A stretch of DNA of 64,000 nt from Psettodes erumei (lineage: Eukaryota > Chordata > Actinopteri > Pleuronectiformes > Psettodidae), in assembly GCA_016785225.1 (NCBI GenBank), contig JAFBJZ010000951.1, forward strand, positions 558,001 through 622,000, in the 5' to 3' direction. Position 1 is the stretch's first letter. The number at the start of each line of letters is the position of its first letter. The position numbers and the translations under genes are program-made. This document shows positions 52,483 to 64,000 of this stretch, one piece after another. Under the pieces are notes generated by a model. The model was given only the letters and a program-made list of their open reading frames with translations. It had not been told where the DNA came from and did not search any database.

Positions 52483-53178
52483 GTCTCTCTCTCTCTCTTT
52501 CTCGGGTGAATGCAGTGTCTTTTTTTTTTTTTTTGGGGGTCCATGTGATTTTCTTCAAAATGGGACATAATGTAATCAGAACAGGAAAACTGTTGCAGGG
52601 GGGAGGGTGAACACAAGATACTGATTTGTCTTCCATTCCCAAGAGATGCATTATGTTCGGTAAAACATTTTAAGACCCGTCCAACATCGGCTCAAGGTTT
52701 GCTTGGATAATGGAGTCCAAGCACGCGAGTATAGTGATGATGTAAATCTTGGCTTCACTCGGGCGAGTCAACCACGTGTCAAATGGCTTGCATTGCATCT
52801 GTATTGCTTTCCAGTTCGCTTAAAATGGGTGTAATAGATGATTCTGTTAAGCCTGAGAAACAGAGATCCAGCCACTGTATATCCGTATTTCATCAAGGTA
52901 AAATACGCAACATATTGAATTTTTGGAGCGGCAGAGGGAGATGCTTAAAATTGGATTGTGCTGCAGTAACAGCATCCCCTTTGATGTGGGGGAGTAAGCT
53001 GTTGTAGGGCGGAGCTTATCCAGTTTTAAAAAGAGACAAAAGGAGACTTTGTAGGCCCTTCATGAGTCCCCTTTTGTTTAGGTGATGCCTGTTTGACGTG
53101 ACAGGTAAGCTGAGCCTCCTGCTTAGTTCAGGCTGTTTGACACACGCCTCCTGCGCAGGCCGACCTGATGCAACCCAG

Positions 53179-56100
53179 TTAGGAGAGCTCAAAGCCCGTG
53201 TTCATACTGATGGCGTAGCGCAGCTTGTCACGCAGGATGCTCTTCTTGCTGTAGTTGGGCAGCTTGAGCAGGTTGAAGCACGTTGATGAAGTGGGAAGTC
53301 GACCGCCAGGTTCCTTCTTGCGGATGGTGAAGAAGCCCCTAAGAACACTACCAAGGGTGTCTCCAGTGTCCTAGACACAGGGAATGCTCTCTTTATACAA
53401 TGGTCACAACGGGCTACAGCACAAACATAACTTGTAAGCTTGTAAGTTGCATGACTTTCCTCTGTTTCCACTCTTACCTGATCATCTGAAACCTCCACAC
53501 AACGGATGGAGAAAGGGGGTTTGAGGTAGGCAAAACCTAGAAGAGGTGGCCTTGAACAGCTGGTAACAAACTGTGAAAAAAAAAAATAATCACATGAAAA
53601 AGAACAAGAGACAATGGTTAAACCAATTTGTGTTAGAAGTTAAAAGCTTTTGGCTGTGACAAACAAAGGGCAGCTTACTTTAAGGAACATAGCCCTCTCT
53701 TCAGCATTGAAGTCACTGGACAGGATGTCCCACAGCCAGATGATGACGCGATGGCTGCTGTGAAATCCTCCATAGTAGACTGTGTGTTTCCTGGGAAAGG
53801 GAGGAAACCAACAGCGATGGTAAAAAGCCTATACGCAGACAGCACAGCTCGAGGAAATGGCCCAACTAGGCTCGAGTAGACTGACGTAATGTAAACGTGT
53901 GTGCACTTGCACTTGGGGAAGTCAAGGACAAAACGTTACATACTTGAGGTCGTCCAGATCGATCTCAGCATTGTCTCCTGAGACGAGGCGCTGAACCTCA
54001 GGCGTGGAAAACATGTGCAGCCACTCTGGGTTAATGATGCTTCGGAAGCCCCGAATAAAAGCCGCGGTTTGCTCCTTAATCTGCGTGTGCATCCGGAAGT
54101 GAGCCATGAGGTGGATGTAGCTGATCCTGCAGGAGATGGCAGAGTAGAGGTTTGAGTAAACACAACTTGACATAAAATGGGTCATTATCCTATCATTTTA
54201 TTTTTATTTACATACTTGTTTTCGTTGGTGACCGGCATGGTTTTCCCCCCAGGTATCAGCTCATGACAGACAAGCTGTAAGGAAACACAAAAAGTAAATT
54301 CTCACTTATGATTTCATGCATTCCACTACAGTCTGTCCTATCTTACCAGGTTTTCCATCCTTACCTGCCCCATGACATCCTCATCGTAGGATAACGTCAG
54401 TCCGAGATCCCCTACATCACCATCATAGCGCTGAGGAATCAAATACAAAACACCCACTTGATGTTAGAACCTGAACTACAGCGATGGGGGCGAGACATTA
54501 AAAAAACAAAACCTGTCGAACTAGAGTGAAATCAATACTTAACAGTCCAAGCGTCATTTTCTGACCTTGATGGAAGTTAAGTTCTTGTAAAACTCAGAGT
54601 CCAGTGAAGGTAGCTCGTCGATGGAGCTGTAGAAAGTGCTGTGGTGGTGACCCAAGACTTGACTGAGGAAGAAGGAGGCAAACGGGACGTCCACAACGAT
54701 GCCCTGAATACACAGAGGTAATGGAGCCGCCGTCACTGAAGATCACACAAGACACTGCGTTCAGAGTGGGAACAAGAAACCGAGAGACGAACCCTACCTC
54801 GTAGACGGCTTTCCCGAGCATCTTCCCCACAAACTCAAACAGCTGCAAGTGGTTCTCATGGATGTAAGACGTGGGCGACGGATACAGCCGTTCATTTCCA
54901 CTCGTCGTCTGTGGGGGATATAAACATCATGACATGCAAAACGGCGGCGTCGAAGTCGGCAGCAGGGGCGTGGCAATTTCAAAGTAGCCCTCTATTTTGC
55001 TCGAATTACCTTGAAAAGGTTGAGAGCAGGGTTGAACACTTTCTTAATGATCTCCTCGAGGAACTCTTTGAAGACACCATCCTGGTCGATACCAGCCTCG
55101 TCCACTCCCAGGTCATTAACAAACTTCACGCGAATGACGCCTTTGATAGAATTCACCGGTAGCCGACGGAGCTGGTCATATCCGTCCTAAGATGAGAGCA
55201 GTCAGTGTTATTCTGGAACGCAAGACATGAAGCTTAACACTTTCCCAATTTGTCCAACTCGGATCTATTCGTTACCTCCAACATCCGTGAGCGACGGATG
55301 GTAATGTGGGTGACGTGTGGAGAAGCGGAGCTCGTTTCTATCAAGCCTAAATTTTCTTTTTCCTTTGTGACGATGTTTCTGAACAGCAGCACCCTCTGAA
55401 ATGCAGACGGGGAGCGATTATACGACTGGGAAAAAAAATGAAATCGGCGCAGCCTTAAATGAAAAAAAGATCCCGATCACCCACGTTTTTATGTGGAATG
55501 ACGTGCGGGATGTACTGCAGTAAAAGCTGGGCTCTTTTCTTTCCTTTCTCCAGCTCTTGGAACAGCAGGTTGGGCTTCAGGTCCCTGCGTGCAACACCAC
55601 AAAGATGCAAAGGTGAACTGAAATCAGGCAGAACGCTTTCCTGAAACAGAGGGCTGATGTGTTTAGGATATCAACAGCTCATCAGCGTCTGTATTTACTT
55701 GCGTAGCCAGTGGTCATCGGGGGTGAACCTGCGCCTGCAGTCTCGCTCATAAAGCACCATCAGCCAGCCGTGAACACTGTGGAACAACTCCAGTTTCTCT
55801 CCTTTGGCATTTTCTATTAAACACAAAACAGCTATTTGGTAAAAAAAAAAAAAAAAAAAAAAGTACCGTTGAATTAGCTGCCATCATCCAAATGATGAGG
55901 TCACACGCTCACCTAAGATGCCGTCCCATATCATCTTGTACACAAACGTGTTCAGAAACGAGGAGATGGTGACGAGTTCCTCTATCTTAAAAGAAGTTTG
56001 CTCCTCATAGACTTCGATGTCATCCAGGATTCTGTAACACATTCGACAGCGTGTCTCAAAATGTCACAGTAAAAGCACAGCAAACGAGAAAAAACAAAAC

Positions 56101-59100
56101 CGAATCGGTGAAATTTACGTGATGAGGTGCCGAGAGCAGTCACAGAAAAGCATGAGCATAGACAGGAGCTGCTTGGACTCTTCGGTGTCGTTGTTAAGAC
56201 ACTCCATGAAGAGTTTGAGGCCCCCCTGAGGACCGAGCTCGCAGATGAAGGCCCAGAGTTTGGGCAAAAGGTCATCAAGGTGTGTCAGACCTGCAGAAAC
56301 ACAGAGAGAACGTCTCCGGTCATGCTGAACTTTCTAGGGTCTGTATATATATATATACATATATTTTAAGAATTCAGTTGGTGGTACTGACCCGTGAGTA
56401 TCTGGAGGCGTATTTGTGTCAGCGTGGACAGAGCAGTCTGGTAGAGCACACAGATGCTGCACACTTTCTGAACTTCAGCCGAATCGACTCGCTTCCCTCC
56501 CACCGGTTTCAGGATGTTTCTCACAGAGGCCGACTTCTGAAATGCTCGCTTGAACAGGTCTGTCAGCGCAAAGGCACAACGCACACGGGATGCAAGCAAA
56601 CCTTTAAACCTACAAGACCCCAGTCACTTTCAAATCATCACAGCAGGTTTGGGTTTCTCACTTTTAACCGGTAGGTTGTTCTGCGATGTGCTGGGCTGCG
56701 GAGGCGGGGGAGTGGGCTCCTGACTCTCCAGCTTTTTGGAGAGGACGTCGCTGAAGAGCGTTCGAATGACGGAAACTCCCCACAGGTACTGCAGCTGTTT
56801 AGTGACCAGCGGCATGGACTCGTTCAGGCTACGGAGAACGGAAAACAAAAGAGGCGGTGAGGAGACAAATCAGGAATATCTAGCAATATTCTTTTAAACA
56901 TGGTTACGGTTATTAAGCCATCTTTGTTATTCGCAATATCTGAGGAGTTAAAAGTGATTCCAGCTTATAATTTTCTGATGAGTTTCTGATTTTCATTGCA
57001 ACAAACAGCATCTCTATTACTGACCCATAGTCTACTGTTTGTGAGAACCAGCCCAGGACAGGATGCCAGTGTGTAAGGTTGGACTTCTTTTGGGACACAT
57101 ATCTCTGGCAGTAGGACAGCATGTCCGTCAGGTCTTTCACAAAATGGCTGGCTTCCTCTTCGAGCACTTTCTCATTCAGGTATCCCAAGTGAATCAGGTT
57201 GCCTGTCCGACACGGCAAAGAGGCAGTTGCACGGGTAAGATTCGCAGTCTGCGGGACGCACAGCGACTCTCTCATCTGCACACAACCAGATCAGATCATC
57301 GAAAGTGCACGCCGCCCGCATTCATCCAAAATACTATACCCAGCAAGCAGAGCGTGTGGCTCCCCTCCAGACACACACAGATGTCCGAACACTGCTCTTC
57401 CCGGCTAAGAAACAAAATGAACTTCCGCAGGAGGTCGTGCGTCTGGATGGACGCCATACACTGTCGAGACGGAGCAGCTATTAAAGCCTTCTGTCCAATG
57501 GTTCAGAAATGCAGTGCACATTATATACGGCGGGGCTCTTACCTCTGGAGTAAGCACGTTGAGGTGGCATACGACAGCTGGAACTGACATGATGTGGATG
57601 AGGAATGATCTCAGCAGGTTATCGGAGAAGTGAGCAGCAATGACTGGCCTGAAAAATATCAGATGCTGTTGAAAGGCCAATAAAAACCTTTCATAACACA
57701 AAGGGAATTTGATACAACATGTCTCCTGGGTTGTATGCATTTACACTGATATATACAGGGCTTTGGATATTTTTTAAATAGCAACAGCAACCGTGAAACC
57801 ACCTGCTCCCAGCTCACCTTAATGACAGAGTGAAGATAGCTGTTAGAGTGCCTTTGGACAGAGACGGTTTCGAACGAGCCAAGCCATTGGTCAGCAAGAT
57901 CTAAAGAAGAACAGTCAAAATGACATACAACATGCATTATTCATAAGATGACAGCTGGTACCGAAGAAGAGAAGAGGTGGTGCAATACTTGACCGGGTCT
58001 CTTCCTAGAAATCGTCAAGTAAGAGCTGTAATACTCAACCTGCAGTATTGAGTAGAATCCCTTTTGATTGAGGTGACCCATGATGTTTTCACAGAATCTC
58101 ATCAAAGCAGGTCTGAGAGCCTCTCCTGAAACAATTAAGGGGAAATATTCCATTTTTCTTCGCAGGACCCAAACGATATGTCCACCGCAACAACCTCAGC
58201 TCGGCCTGAGACATACCCTTCCCTCGGACTATCCGCCAAGTTGATGTGTCGGTGAAGGTCACCAGCATGGTGAGGTACAGCGTTACCAGTTTATTGTCCT
58301 GAAGTATGTCTGGCTGGAAATCACAAAACAAAGAGTGATGCTATGTACCCTGTATATCAGGACATGAGTCCAAATCAAAATCTGCTTCAAATCAAGACTA
58401 ACCTTTAAATTTTTCAATAGCTGACAGCAGGTCCACAGCACATCTTTTATCTGCTTGAGCCAGGGGATGGTGAGGTCTTTGGAGAGAGCCAAGGACACAT
58501 ACCAGACCTGAGAGCCAAATGTGAGACTGAGTCACTGGGACAAAAATTACAAACAAGAACGCTTATAATGTTGAGGGCAAAATGCAAGCACACTCACTTT
58601 GGATTCATTTTCAACCTCCATGCTGGCAAGAATAGCACGACAAAGCTTCTCGAACCTCTGTGTGATGTGCAAAATTAGAGTCATTCAAGTGAAACAGCAG
58701 GTTATCGCAAATCAGCATAGTCAGTAACTCACCATCTTATCCTCTTGGCGATATACGAATAACAATTTCCGAGCAATTTTGAAAATTGAAAGTGCATTTC
58801 TTTTTGACATCCCAGTGTCAGAGGCTTGAAAAAAGTCATCAACCTCTTTCCTGGTGAGACACAGAAACATAGCGAAGGATCATGCAGACATAAAACTAAG
58901 TCAGCTCTTCAAACGACAGGCGATTAGTAAATCAAATTTTATGCAATTTTTATAAACTGGTACTACCTTATTTGCTTCTGGAGTCGACAGCGACAGAGAA
59001 ATCTCCTGACCAGAGCTTGGATTTGGATTGCTGCTCTCTCCTTCTCCTTCTGACCCTTCCTCTCCTCCCTGGCCTGCCTTGCTTTGTCCAGGAACTCGGA

Positions 59101-59127
59101 CTTGGAGCTTTGAGACACACTAAACAT
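53179..59127 (-). CDS. ube3b: HECT-type E3 ubiquitin ligase UBE3B, complete, 26 coding exons, 1068 aa
   Basis: UBE3B transfers ubiquitin from an E2 through a HECT-domain thioester. Exons in transcript order: 59127-58967, 58850-58733, 58657-58598, 58507-58403, 58313-58217, 58125-58040, 57900-57818, 57648-57543, 57460-57340, 57202-57025, 56828-56662, 56559-56392, 56290-56119, 56031-55913, 55813-55699, 55584-55485, 55395-55276, 55186-55010, 54908-54798, 54703-54566, 54430-54365, 54274-54216, 54126-53944, 53790-53679, 53570-53478, 53370-53179. They sum to 3207 nt, exactly 1068 aa, the human length as I recall it. An IQ motif (AAIQIQALVRRFLCRCRLQ) sits near residues 32-50. The HECT domain starts near residue 757. 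The catalytic cysteine in LPTSSTCFNLLKLP is Cys1036, the human number as I recall it, and the chain ends FELS. The start is the first ATG of the exon and matches the conserved MF-S-S N terminus. A noncoding first exon lies upstream at about 59,331-59,460. The gene is divergent from kctd10. Confidence 0.97.
55841..55862 (+). repeat. Poly(A) run of 22 in a ube3b intron
   Basis: Uninterrupted A22, about 28 bp upstream of the acceptor for the exon at 55813, so it forms a long T tract on the coding strand. Confidence 0.9.
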
Positions 59128-59330
59128 TGTGCACCCTAGAAAAGGAGAATTCAACCAGCTGACTGCTGTACATCAAAACTATTAAAAGTGATAATCCGTT
59201 TAGATAATCCGCAGAAAGAAACACTGACATATGCTTCAGAGCAAGTATCCGCGCTTTCTGATTATAAACAGCCTCCTAGCAACTGCAACTGCACGTATTC
59301 GCACTTTCAGATGAACTTACCTGGGATATT

Positions 59331-59460
59331 CCTCGAATGAAGATTCTGTCTAGCCTTCAGGCTCACCTGGCGCTATACCTTCGCAGTCATTTGGTTGTCC
59401 TTGAGGGTGAATCCCAGCTGAGACAGAAAGACTAACTTGCCATCTCTGGATCAGCGGGGC
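59331..59460 (-). other. ube3b: Candidate noncoding first exon of ube3b
   Basis: On the minus strand a consensus donor (CCCAG|GTAAGTT) ends at 59331. The next acceptor (TTTTCTAG) gives an exon beginning at 59135, 8 nt upstream of the ube3b start codon. This makes a short 5'UTR intron. The outer edge near 59,460 is a guess. Confidence 0.5.
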
Positions 59461-59603
59461 GATACAGTGAAGATGGAGCTGGGTTAGTTAGCACACACGG
59501 CTAGTCCGCCGCTTATTGGGTTGATGCGGTCTCGGGGCGGATCTTTTCATGCCCGTTTAGCGGTGTTTGTCATCGTTGCCGGGTTAGGTTCGATCCCGTT
59601 TCA

Positions 59604-59624
59604 ATGACAGCCTCAAAAACACAG
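59604..59624 (+). CDS. kctd10: Candidate alternative first coding exon of kctd10
   Basis: An ATG is followed by six codons (MTASKTQ) and then a strong donor, CAG|GTAAGA. The exon ends in phase 0, exactly as the ATG-only exon at 60204-60206 does. Splicing to the acceptor before 61036 would therefore give MTASKTQEEMSGES in frame. This is seen in the sequence, but expression is not shown. It lies close to the ube3b noncoding exon on the other strand, as expected for a divergent promoter. It could also be a chance ATG with a chance donor. The start context is weak (T at -3). Confidence 0.45.
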
Positions 59625-60203
59625 GTAAGATACCATTTCGAAATGTAAACAATGAGATGAGAGCCGTGTATTGACTGCAGCCATTAATCCCGTGTGTCGC
59701 CTTAAATGATTCCGGGTAGTATTTGTCTTCACCTATAAATGGTTGAATGCGACTATTTATCACTAGGACGCCTGGGATATGCCAAACTATATTTTTTGAC
59801 GTCGTTACGACAGCAGCCTTGCATTTCTGACGTTGTTTTGAGCTTTAAAGACGGGTGTTTGCTGAGGGGGACTTTTATCAGTGTTACTCCTCCAACGGTG
59901 GCAATGTCCAGGCTAAGGATAAACCATTTAAAGCTGTTTTCCTTGACGTGTGTCGTGAAAGCAGCCGGACAGAAAGTGAGTTGAAACGAGTGGCTTCGTT
60001 GTTACTTGTGCCTCGTTCTACCTCACCTTGATTATTCTGTCACTCCTTGTGATCTTTATCAAAAGTATGTGAACTGCCCCTTTAAACAAAGCACAGGAAA
60101 GTTGACGTCATTTTAAATAACTGCGCAGAGTAGAACCGGAAGGAAGTGGGTGTTAGCTGACTGACGTTAGCGAGCTACATTTACGAAGTCTGCTGCGGGT
60201 TCT

Positions 60204-62555
60204 ATGGTAAATATACTTACGTTTCTTTTATCAAAAGCCAAGTACAAACACATTAGCGACGATATTTGGAGAAAGATATTTCCATTACCGGTTACGTAAT
60301 GTGTGTATTCATTATCAGATTTGTAATAATGTAGGTAACATTAATTAATGCTAACTCGCTAGTTCGCTCAGTAGCCGTGCTGGCAACAATTAAATTACGA
60401 CTGACTGGGCTGAGAGAGACGGTTCAGTGTTTTCCTTAATGGCGAGAAAAAAAGTCGTGATCAGTCGTTCAAATATGAAAACGTTTATTCCGTTTAAAGA
60501 TGGATAGCACAAGTTTGCAGTACTGCTTTTGAATTGATTCTGCCCTGTTAGGCGTAATAACTGTATCATGACAATATGAGCAGAAATACTAACGGAAAGA
60601 GACGTTTCCCCTAAAAATTACTAAACCCCGCAAAGAACATAGGTTTTACTGTAGTTGTTTTGTATGGGTGCGTTAACTTTTGCTATAAAACCGGTGTTAA
60701 CCGTATCCTCCGCTTTTTAACATACTTAGAGTTGGAAAGGTCTCGTTATTAAAATACGTAAGTGAATATACATGTCCATTTTGAAAATGAAAAAGTGGAA
60801 TGGCGATGGTCTGTACGAAACTTTTCGACTACTACACTACAACTTATAGACGAGACACACCCTAGGAGTGGACATGTTCTCTCGTCACAATGAACACGGG
60901 CACACTATTTAAATTCGCTTTAAATACCGTAGTCCACTGTTGCTTAAAAATTAAGTATTCTATATTCGATCTTTAGTAACAACAAGCGGGCTTTGGGCTG
61001 AGGGTCACTTTAAGTTTTCTCTCATTTTGTCCCAGGAAGAGATGTCAGGAGAGAGTGTGGTGAGCTCGGCAGTGCCGGCAGCTACAACTAGGACTACATC
61101 CTTCAAGGGCTCCAGCCCCAGCTCCAAATATGTGAAGTTAAATGTGGGAGGTGCACTGTACTACACTACGATGCAGACACTAACCAAGCAGGACACAATG
61201 CTCAAAGCCATGTTCAGTGGCAGGATGGAGGTCCTCACCGACAGTGAAGGTGAGCAGTTGGTTAGAATGTCTCAGTTATATGCAGGGGTTTATGTCATCC
61301 CTGCATCGGTCATGATCGGTTGCTACGTATTGCTTCACCGTTTCATATTCGTAGGTTGGATCTTGATCGATCGCTGTGGGAAACACTTTGGAACAATCCT
61401 TAACTATCTACGAGACGGGGCAGTGCCGCTCCCAGACAGCCGACGGGAAACGGAGGAACTGCTCGCCGAGGCCAAGTATTACCTTGTCCAAGGCCTAGCT
61501 GATGAATGTACAGCTGCCTTGCAGGTACCATGACCACAGATGGCTGTCAGTTTGACATGGAAATATATAAAACTTCATCTTTTACCATGCCATGACAATT
61601 TTTTTTATTGGATTTTTAAAATAAAATAAAATGGATTTTTCACATTTTTTTCCTCCAGAACAAAGAAACTTACGAACCTCTTTGTAAAGTGCCTCTGATG
61701 ACATCATCGAAAGAAGAGCAGAAGCTTATTGCAACATCTAACAAGGTATGTCATGATGGTGTTGGACATACTGTGCTGAATGTGTGGTGTTCAATATCAA
61801 GAAAAAAATTCTAATAAAAATTCTAAACTTCTTGGTTTTCGTAGCCCACCGTCAAACTGCTGTATAACAGAAGCAACAACAAATATTCATATACCAGGTG
61901 AGTCCTCCTCAGCTGATATCAGGGGCGAGCATTTCTAATTTAAAAGGGTACATAATGCGCGGAAATCCTGCATGTTGTCTCACTAAATGACTGCCTTGTA
62001 ACTCGCCAACCCCCAGCAACTCTGATGACAACATGCTGAAAAATATTGAGCTGTTTGACAAGCTGTCGCTGCGGTTCAACGGCCGGGTCCTCTTCATCAA
62101 AGATGTGATCGGGGATGAGATCTGTTGCTGGTCATTTTATGGCCAGGGGCGCAAGATCGCTGAAGTGTGCTGCACCTCCATCGTTTACGCCACAGAAAAG
62201 AAGCAGACAAAGGTAAATAAATACGTATTGATTAAATGTATATTTTTCAGTATGTTCACTCTGGAGATTTGGTTGCTGTTGCGGTTGTTGTTTAAAAAAC
62301 GAATCTCTCTTGCACCACTCTCACTTCTTCTCCTAGGTTGAGTTCCCTGAGGCACGCATCTATGAGGAGACCCTCAACATCCTCCTGTACGAGTCCCACG
62401 ATGGGAGAGGTCCAGACAATGCCCTGCTAGAGGCCACAGGAGGCGCCGCAGGACGATCCAATCATCTGGACGAGGACGAGGAGCGAGAACGAATCGAACG
62501 AGTTCGTAGGATTCATATCAAGCGACCTGATGACCGCACACACCACCACCAGTGA
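60204..62555 (+). CDS. kctd10: BTB/POZ protein KCTD10, complete, 313 aa
   Basis: KCTD10 is a BTB-domain adaptor for CUL3 ubiquitin ligases of the KCTD10/KCTD13/TNFAIP1 group. Coding exons: 60204-60206 (the ATG alone), 61036-61249, 61355-61524, 61659-61745, 61845-61897, 62017-62212, 62337-62555. They sum to 942 nt, 313 aa, the human length. The protein begins MEEMSGESVVSSAVPA. The T1/BTB domain is about residues 31-101 (YVKLNVGGALYYTTM, then LIDRCGKHFGTILNYLRDG). The central region includes KLLYNRSNNKYSY and DEICCWSFYGQGRKIAEVC. The QTKVEFP motif, reported as PCNA-binding in this family, spans the exon 6-7 border. The tail is acidic then basic (DEDEERERIERVRRIHIKR). Two first exons can supply the start (see 59604-59624), and Met4 at 61042 would serve any transcript. 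Head-to-head with ube3b. An AATAAA lies at 63588, about 1.0 kb past the stop. Confidence 0.97.
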
Positions 62556-63610
62556 CCTTCCTCCCTCGACCCATCGGCCTGTGTTTCTGACCCTGGACAG
62601 TCGTTGCACCACGCTTGTGCCTTACAACACCCAGCGCCTCTCTTTCACTTCCACTCGTATTGTACCAGCTTTCTTTAGGGGACTGCTATGAGATGAGTGT
62701 CATACGGTGTGTGGTGGTGAATTTATTTTCTGCGTGTCTGTGTGTCCACTTGTCATCGTTGTGGTGCGGTCTGCCCGACTGTAGTTTTTTGTTTGTCACG
62801 ACAACGCCTAGCACTGTTTTCTGCTCGCGCGCCCAAGCCCACGAGCAGAAAACGCACCCGAGCGCGTGACGAAAACGCAAATAACATCGTCAGTATATGT
62901 TTGGTAATTGAGATCATAACTAGATCACAGCAAGGAGAAGAAGAATTATATCATGTAAGCAGCTAAAACTTAATGTATGTAATTTTCGCTTGGTCTTATC
63001 GCGATCCTGACGGGTTCACTGTAAGGTCATCAGTGGATGAACCAGGTGTTGTACACGATGGGGCCACACGGTGGCACTGTTTCACTCTTAGAACATGTTA
63101 TCAAGGCTACAAGGCTATTCTAGCCTGCAGACAATAGCAATTAAACCTTTTTAAAAAATGTAATTAATTTTTGATACTGTTAAGATCACTGGTGGATGCG
63201 ACATTTCACTGTAGTGCTTCTACCGTACTTAGTTTTGCCATTATGCATTCTTCCCTTCACTCCACTAAATGATTATTATTTTCAGTGGAGGAAACCTGAG
63301 CTGTGACCTGAGGTGTTAAATGTACTGGGGTGATTGAATGATGGATGCCGAGGTTGAAGTGAATTACTGTAACCAGAGATCGCCCCGGCAGGAAGGCAAT
63401 CCTGTCTACAAGCTTTTAACAGGGAGAGAAATTAGACCTGTCCTTCATCGCTGCATTCGTCAGAGAATGTACTGTTTGCACACAATAGGTTTAAGTTGAA
63501 ATATGTCTAACAATCACAGTACTTGTAGGTCTGTTGCACAGAAGTGAACATATATGTATGTTTTATATTTATACCTACTTTATCACAAATAAATTTCTAC
63601 AAACATTATT
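62556..63610 (+). other. kctd10: kctd10 3' untranslated region
   Basis: The sequence runs from the stop codon to just past the AATAAA at 63588. It holds no convincing reading frame. The first 300 bp are C/T-rich and the rest is AT-rich. Confidence 0.6.
63588..63593 (+). terminator. kctd10: Poly(A) signal of kctd10
   Basis: AATAAA about 1.03 kb after the kctd10 stop, followed by T-rich sequence. It is the first canonical signal noticed downstream. Confidence 0.65.
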
Positions 63611-64000
63611 TTAATCTGGCTTTTTTAATTCTCATATTCCCATTGTTAGTGAACATATAAAAATATGATACATATGGCTTCATTTTCAGTTTACCAGTAA
63701 TGTTGAGTGTCTTGTACATTTAAATACTTTTGTGGATTTAAGTGTGTGATTTACATTCCAGTGTCAGCCTTTGCCTTAAACTACAGTGCTCTAAAAAAGA
63801 GAAATGAACTGGTGCCTAAACACAGAATGGTGCTTTAACTATCCTGTGTGATGCAAGGTGGAAAAGTAATTCTAATTGTTGACTACATGGATAGATGAAA
63901 AAAGTGCAGCTTTCTGCATTAAGCGTAGACATGTTGATCTTCTTGTTAGGGCTCTCCTGATTAAATATGCAGGGGCTTCTTGTGTCTCCTCCCACATTAC
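63611..64000. other. Downstream flank of kctd10, nothing recognised
   Basis: AT-rich sequence after the kctd10 poly(A) signal. No exon, repeat or RNA gene could be identified before the window ends. Confidence 0.5.

Larger units (their letters stand above)
50721..53178 (-). other. ube3b 3'UTR and spacer to the ALDH3B-like gene
   Basis: No coding exon is recognised between the ube3b stop and the ALDH3B-like promoter. Minus-strand AATAAA signals lie near 51,473 and 51,238, so a 1.7-1.9 kb ube3b 3'UTR is likely; the human 3'UTR is also long. The stretch is rich in simple repeats: C12 at 51791-51802, (GTT)n at 51994-52022, a 16-bp tandem duplication at 52451-52482, (CT)n at 52483-52503 and T15 at 52520-52534. 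Confidence 0.5.
59128..60203. promoter_or_regulatory. Divergent promoter region of ube3b and kctd10
   Basis: The start codons face away from each other with about 1.08 kb between them, which also contains the ube3b noncoding exon and the candidate kctd10 exon. An inverted CCAAT (ATTGG) lies at 59515-59519. A CCGGAAG ETS/GABP core lies at 60136-60142, 62 bp before the kctd10 ATG-only exon, with an NRF1-like TGCGCA half-site at 60122-60127. These fit a TATA-less housekeeping promoter. The arrangement matches the head-to-head human pair. Confidence 0.65.

Noticed and set aside
57063..57587. 174-codon plus-strand frame
   Set aside because: It is antisense to ube3b exons whose minus-strand frame and splice phases are certain.
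59575..59605. T-arm-like GGTTCGATCCC suggesting a tRNA
   Set aside because: No D arm, anticodon arm or acceptor stem can be folded around it. It lies in the ube3b-kctd10 promoter region.

Overview
The window is vertebrate nuclear DNA, almost certainly from a teleost fish and plausibly a percomorph. The genes are split into many short exons with GT-AG introns and vertebrate-type UTRs. The gene order KCTD10, UBE3B, MMAB, MVK matches human 12q24.11 as I remember it. There are no bacterial, phage or CRISPR features.

Layout. Positions 1 to about 38,350 are a gene-poor block in which I recognise no coding exon. It holds microsatellites, a TTAA-flanked miniature transposon (5649-5932), a LINE 3' tail (about 22,447-22,526), a decayed tRNA-Glu-like sequence (about 33,185-33,257), several perfect short inverted repeats, G-quadruplex-type G runs, and RFX X-box and octamer sites that suggest enhancers. 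In tetrapods the next gene beyond MVK is FAM222A, with a very long 5' intron, so this block may be that intron or flank. This is inference only. From 38,359 to 62,555 there are five complete protein genes: mvk (-), mmab (+), an ALDH3B-like gene (-), ube3b (-) and kctd10 (+). I rebuilt each exon by exon with consistent splice phases. The proteins are 397, 231, 501, 1068 and 313 residues, against 396, 250, 468, 1068 and 313 for the human proteins as I recall them.

How the genes work together. MVK (isoprenoid/sterol synthesis) and MMAB (adenosylcobalamin synthesis) are divergent, with about 0.5 kb between start codons. The shared promoter carries four CCAAT boxes, three of them spaced 40-41 bp apart. 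UBE3B (HECT ubiquitin ligase) and KCTD10 (CUL3 adaptor) are also divergent, and kctd10 appears to have two alternative first exons that both splice in frame. MMAB and the ALDH3B-like gene converge tail to tail, with poly(A) signals about 70 bp apart.

Most notable observation. The ALDH3B-like gene, inserted between ube3b and mmab relative to the human order, keeps an intact ten-exon reading frame and a C-terminal CaaX box. It has lost the catalytic cysteine, the general-base glutamate, the oxyanion-hole asparagine and the cofactor-binding lysine. It therefore looks like a preserved, membrane-anchored pseudoenzyme.
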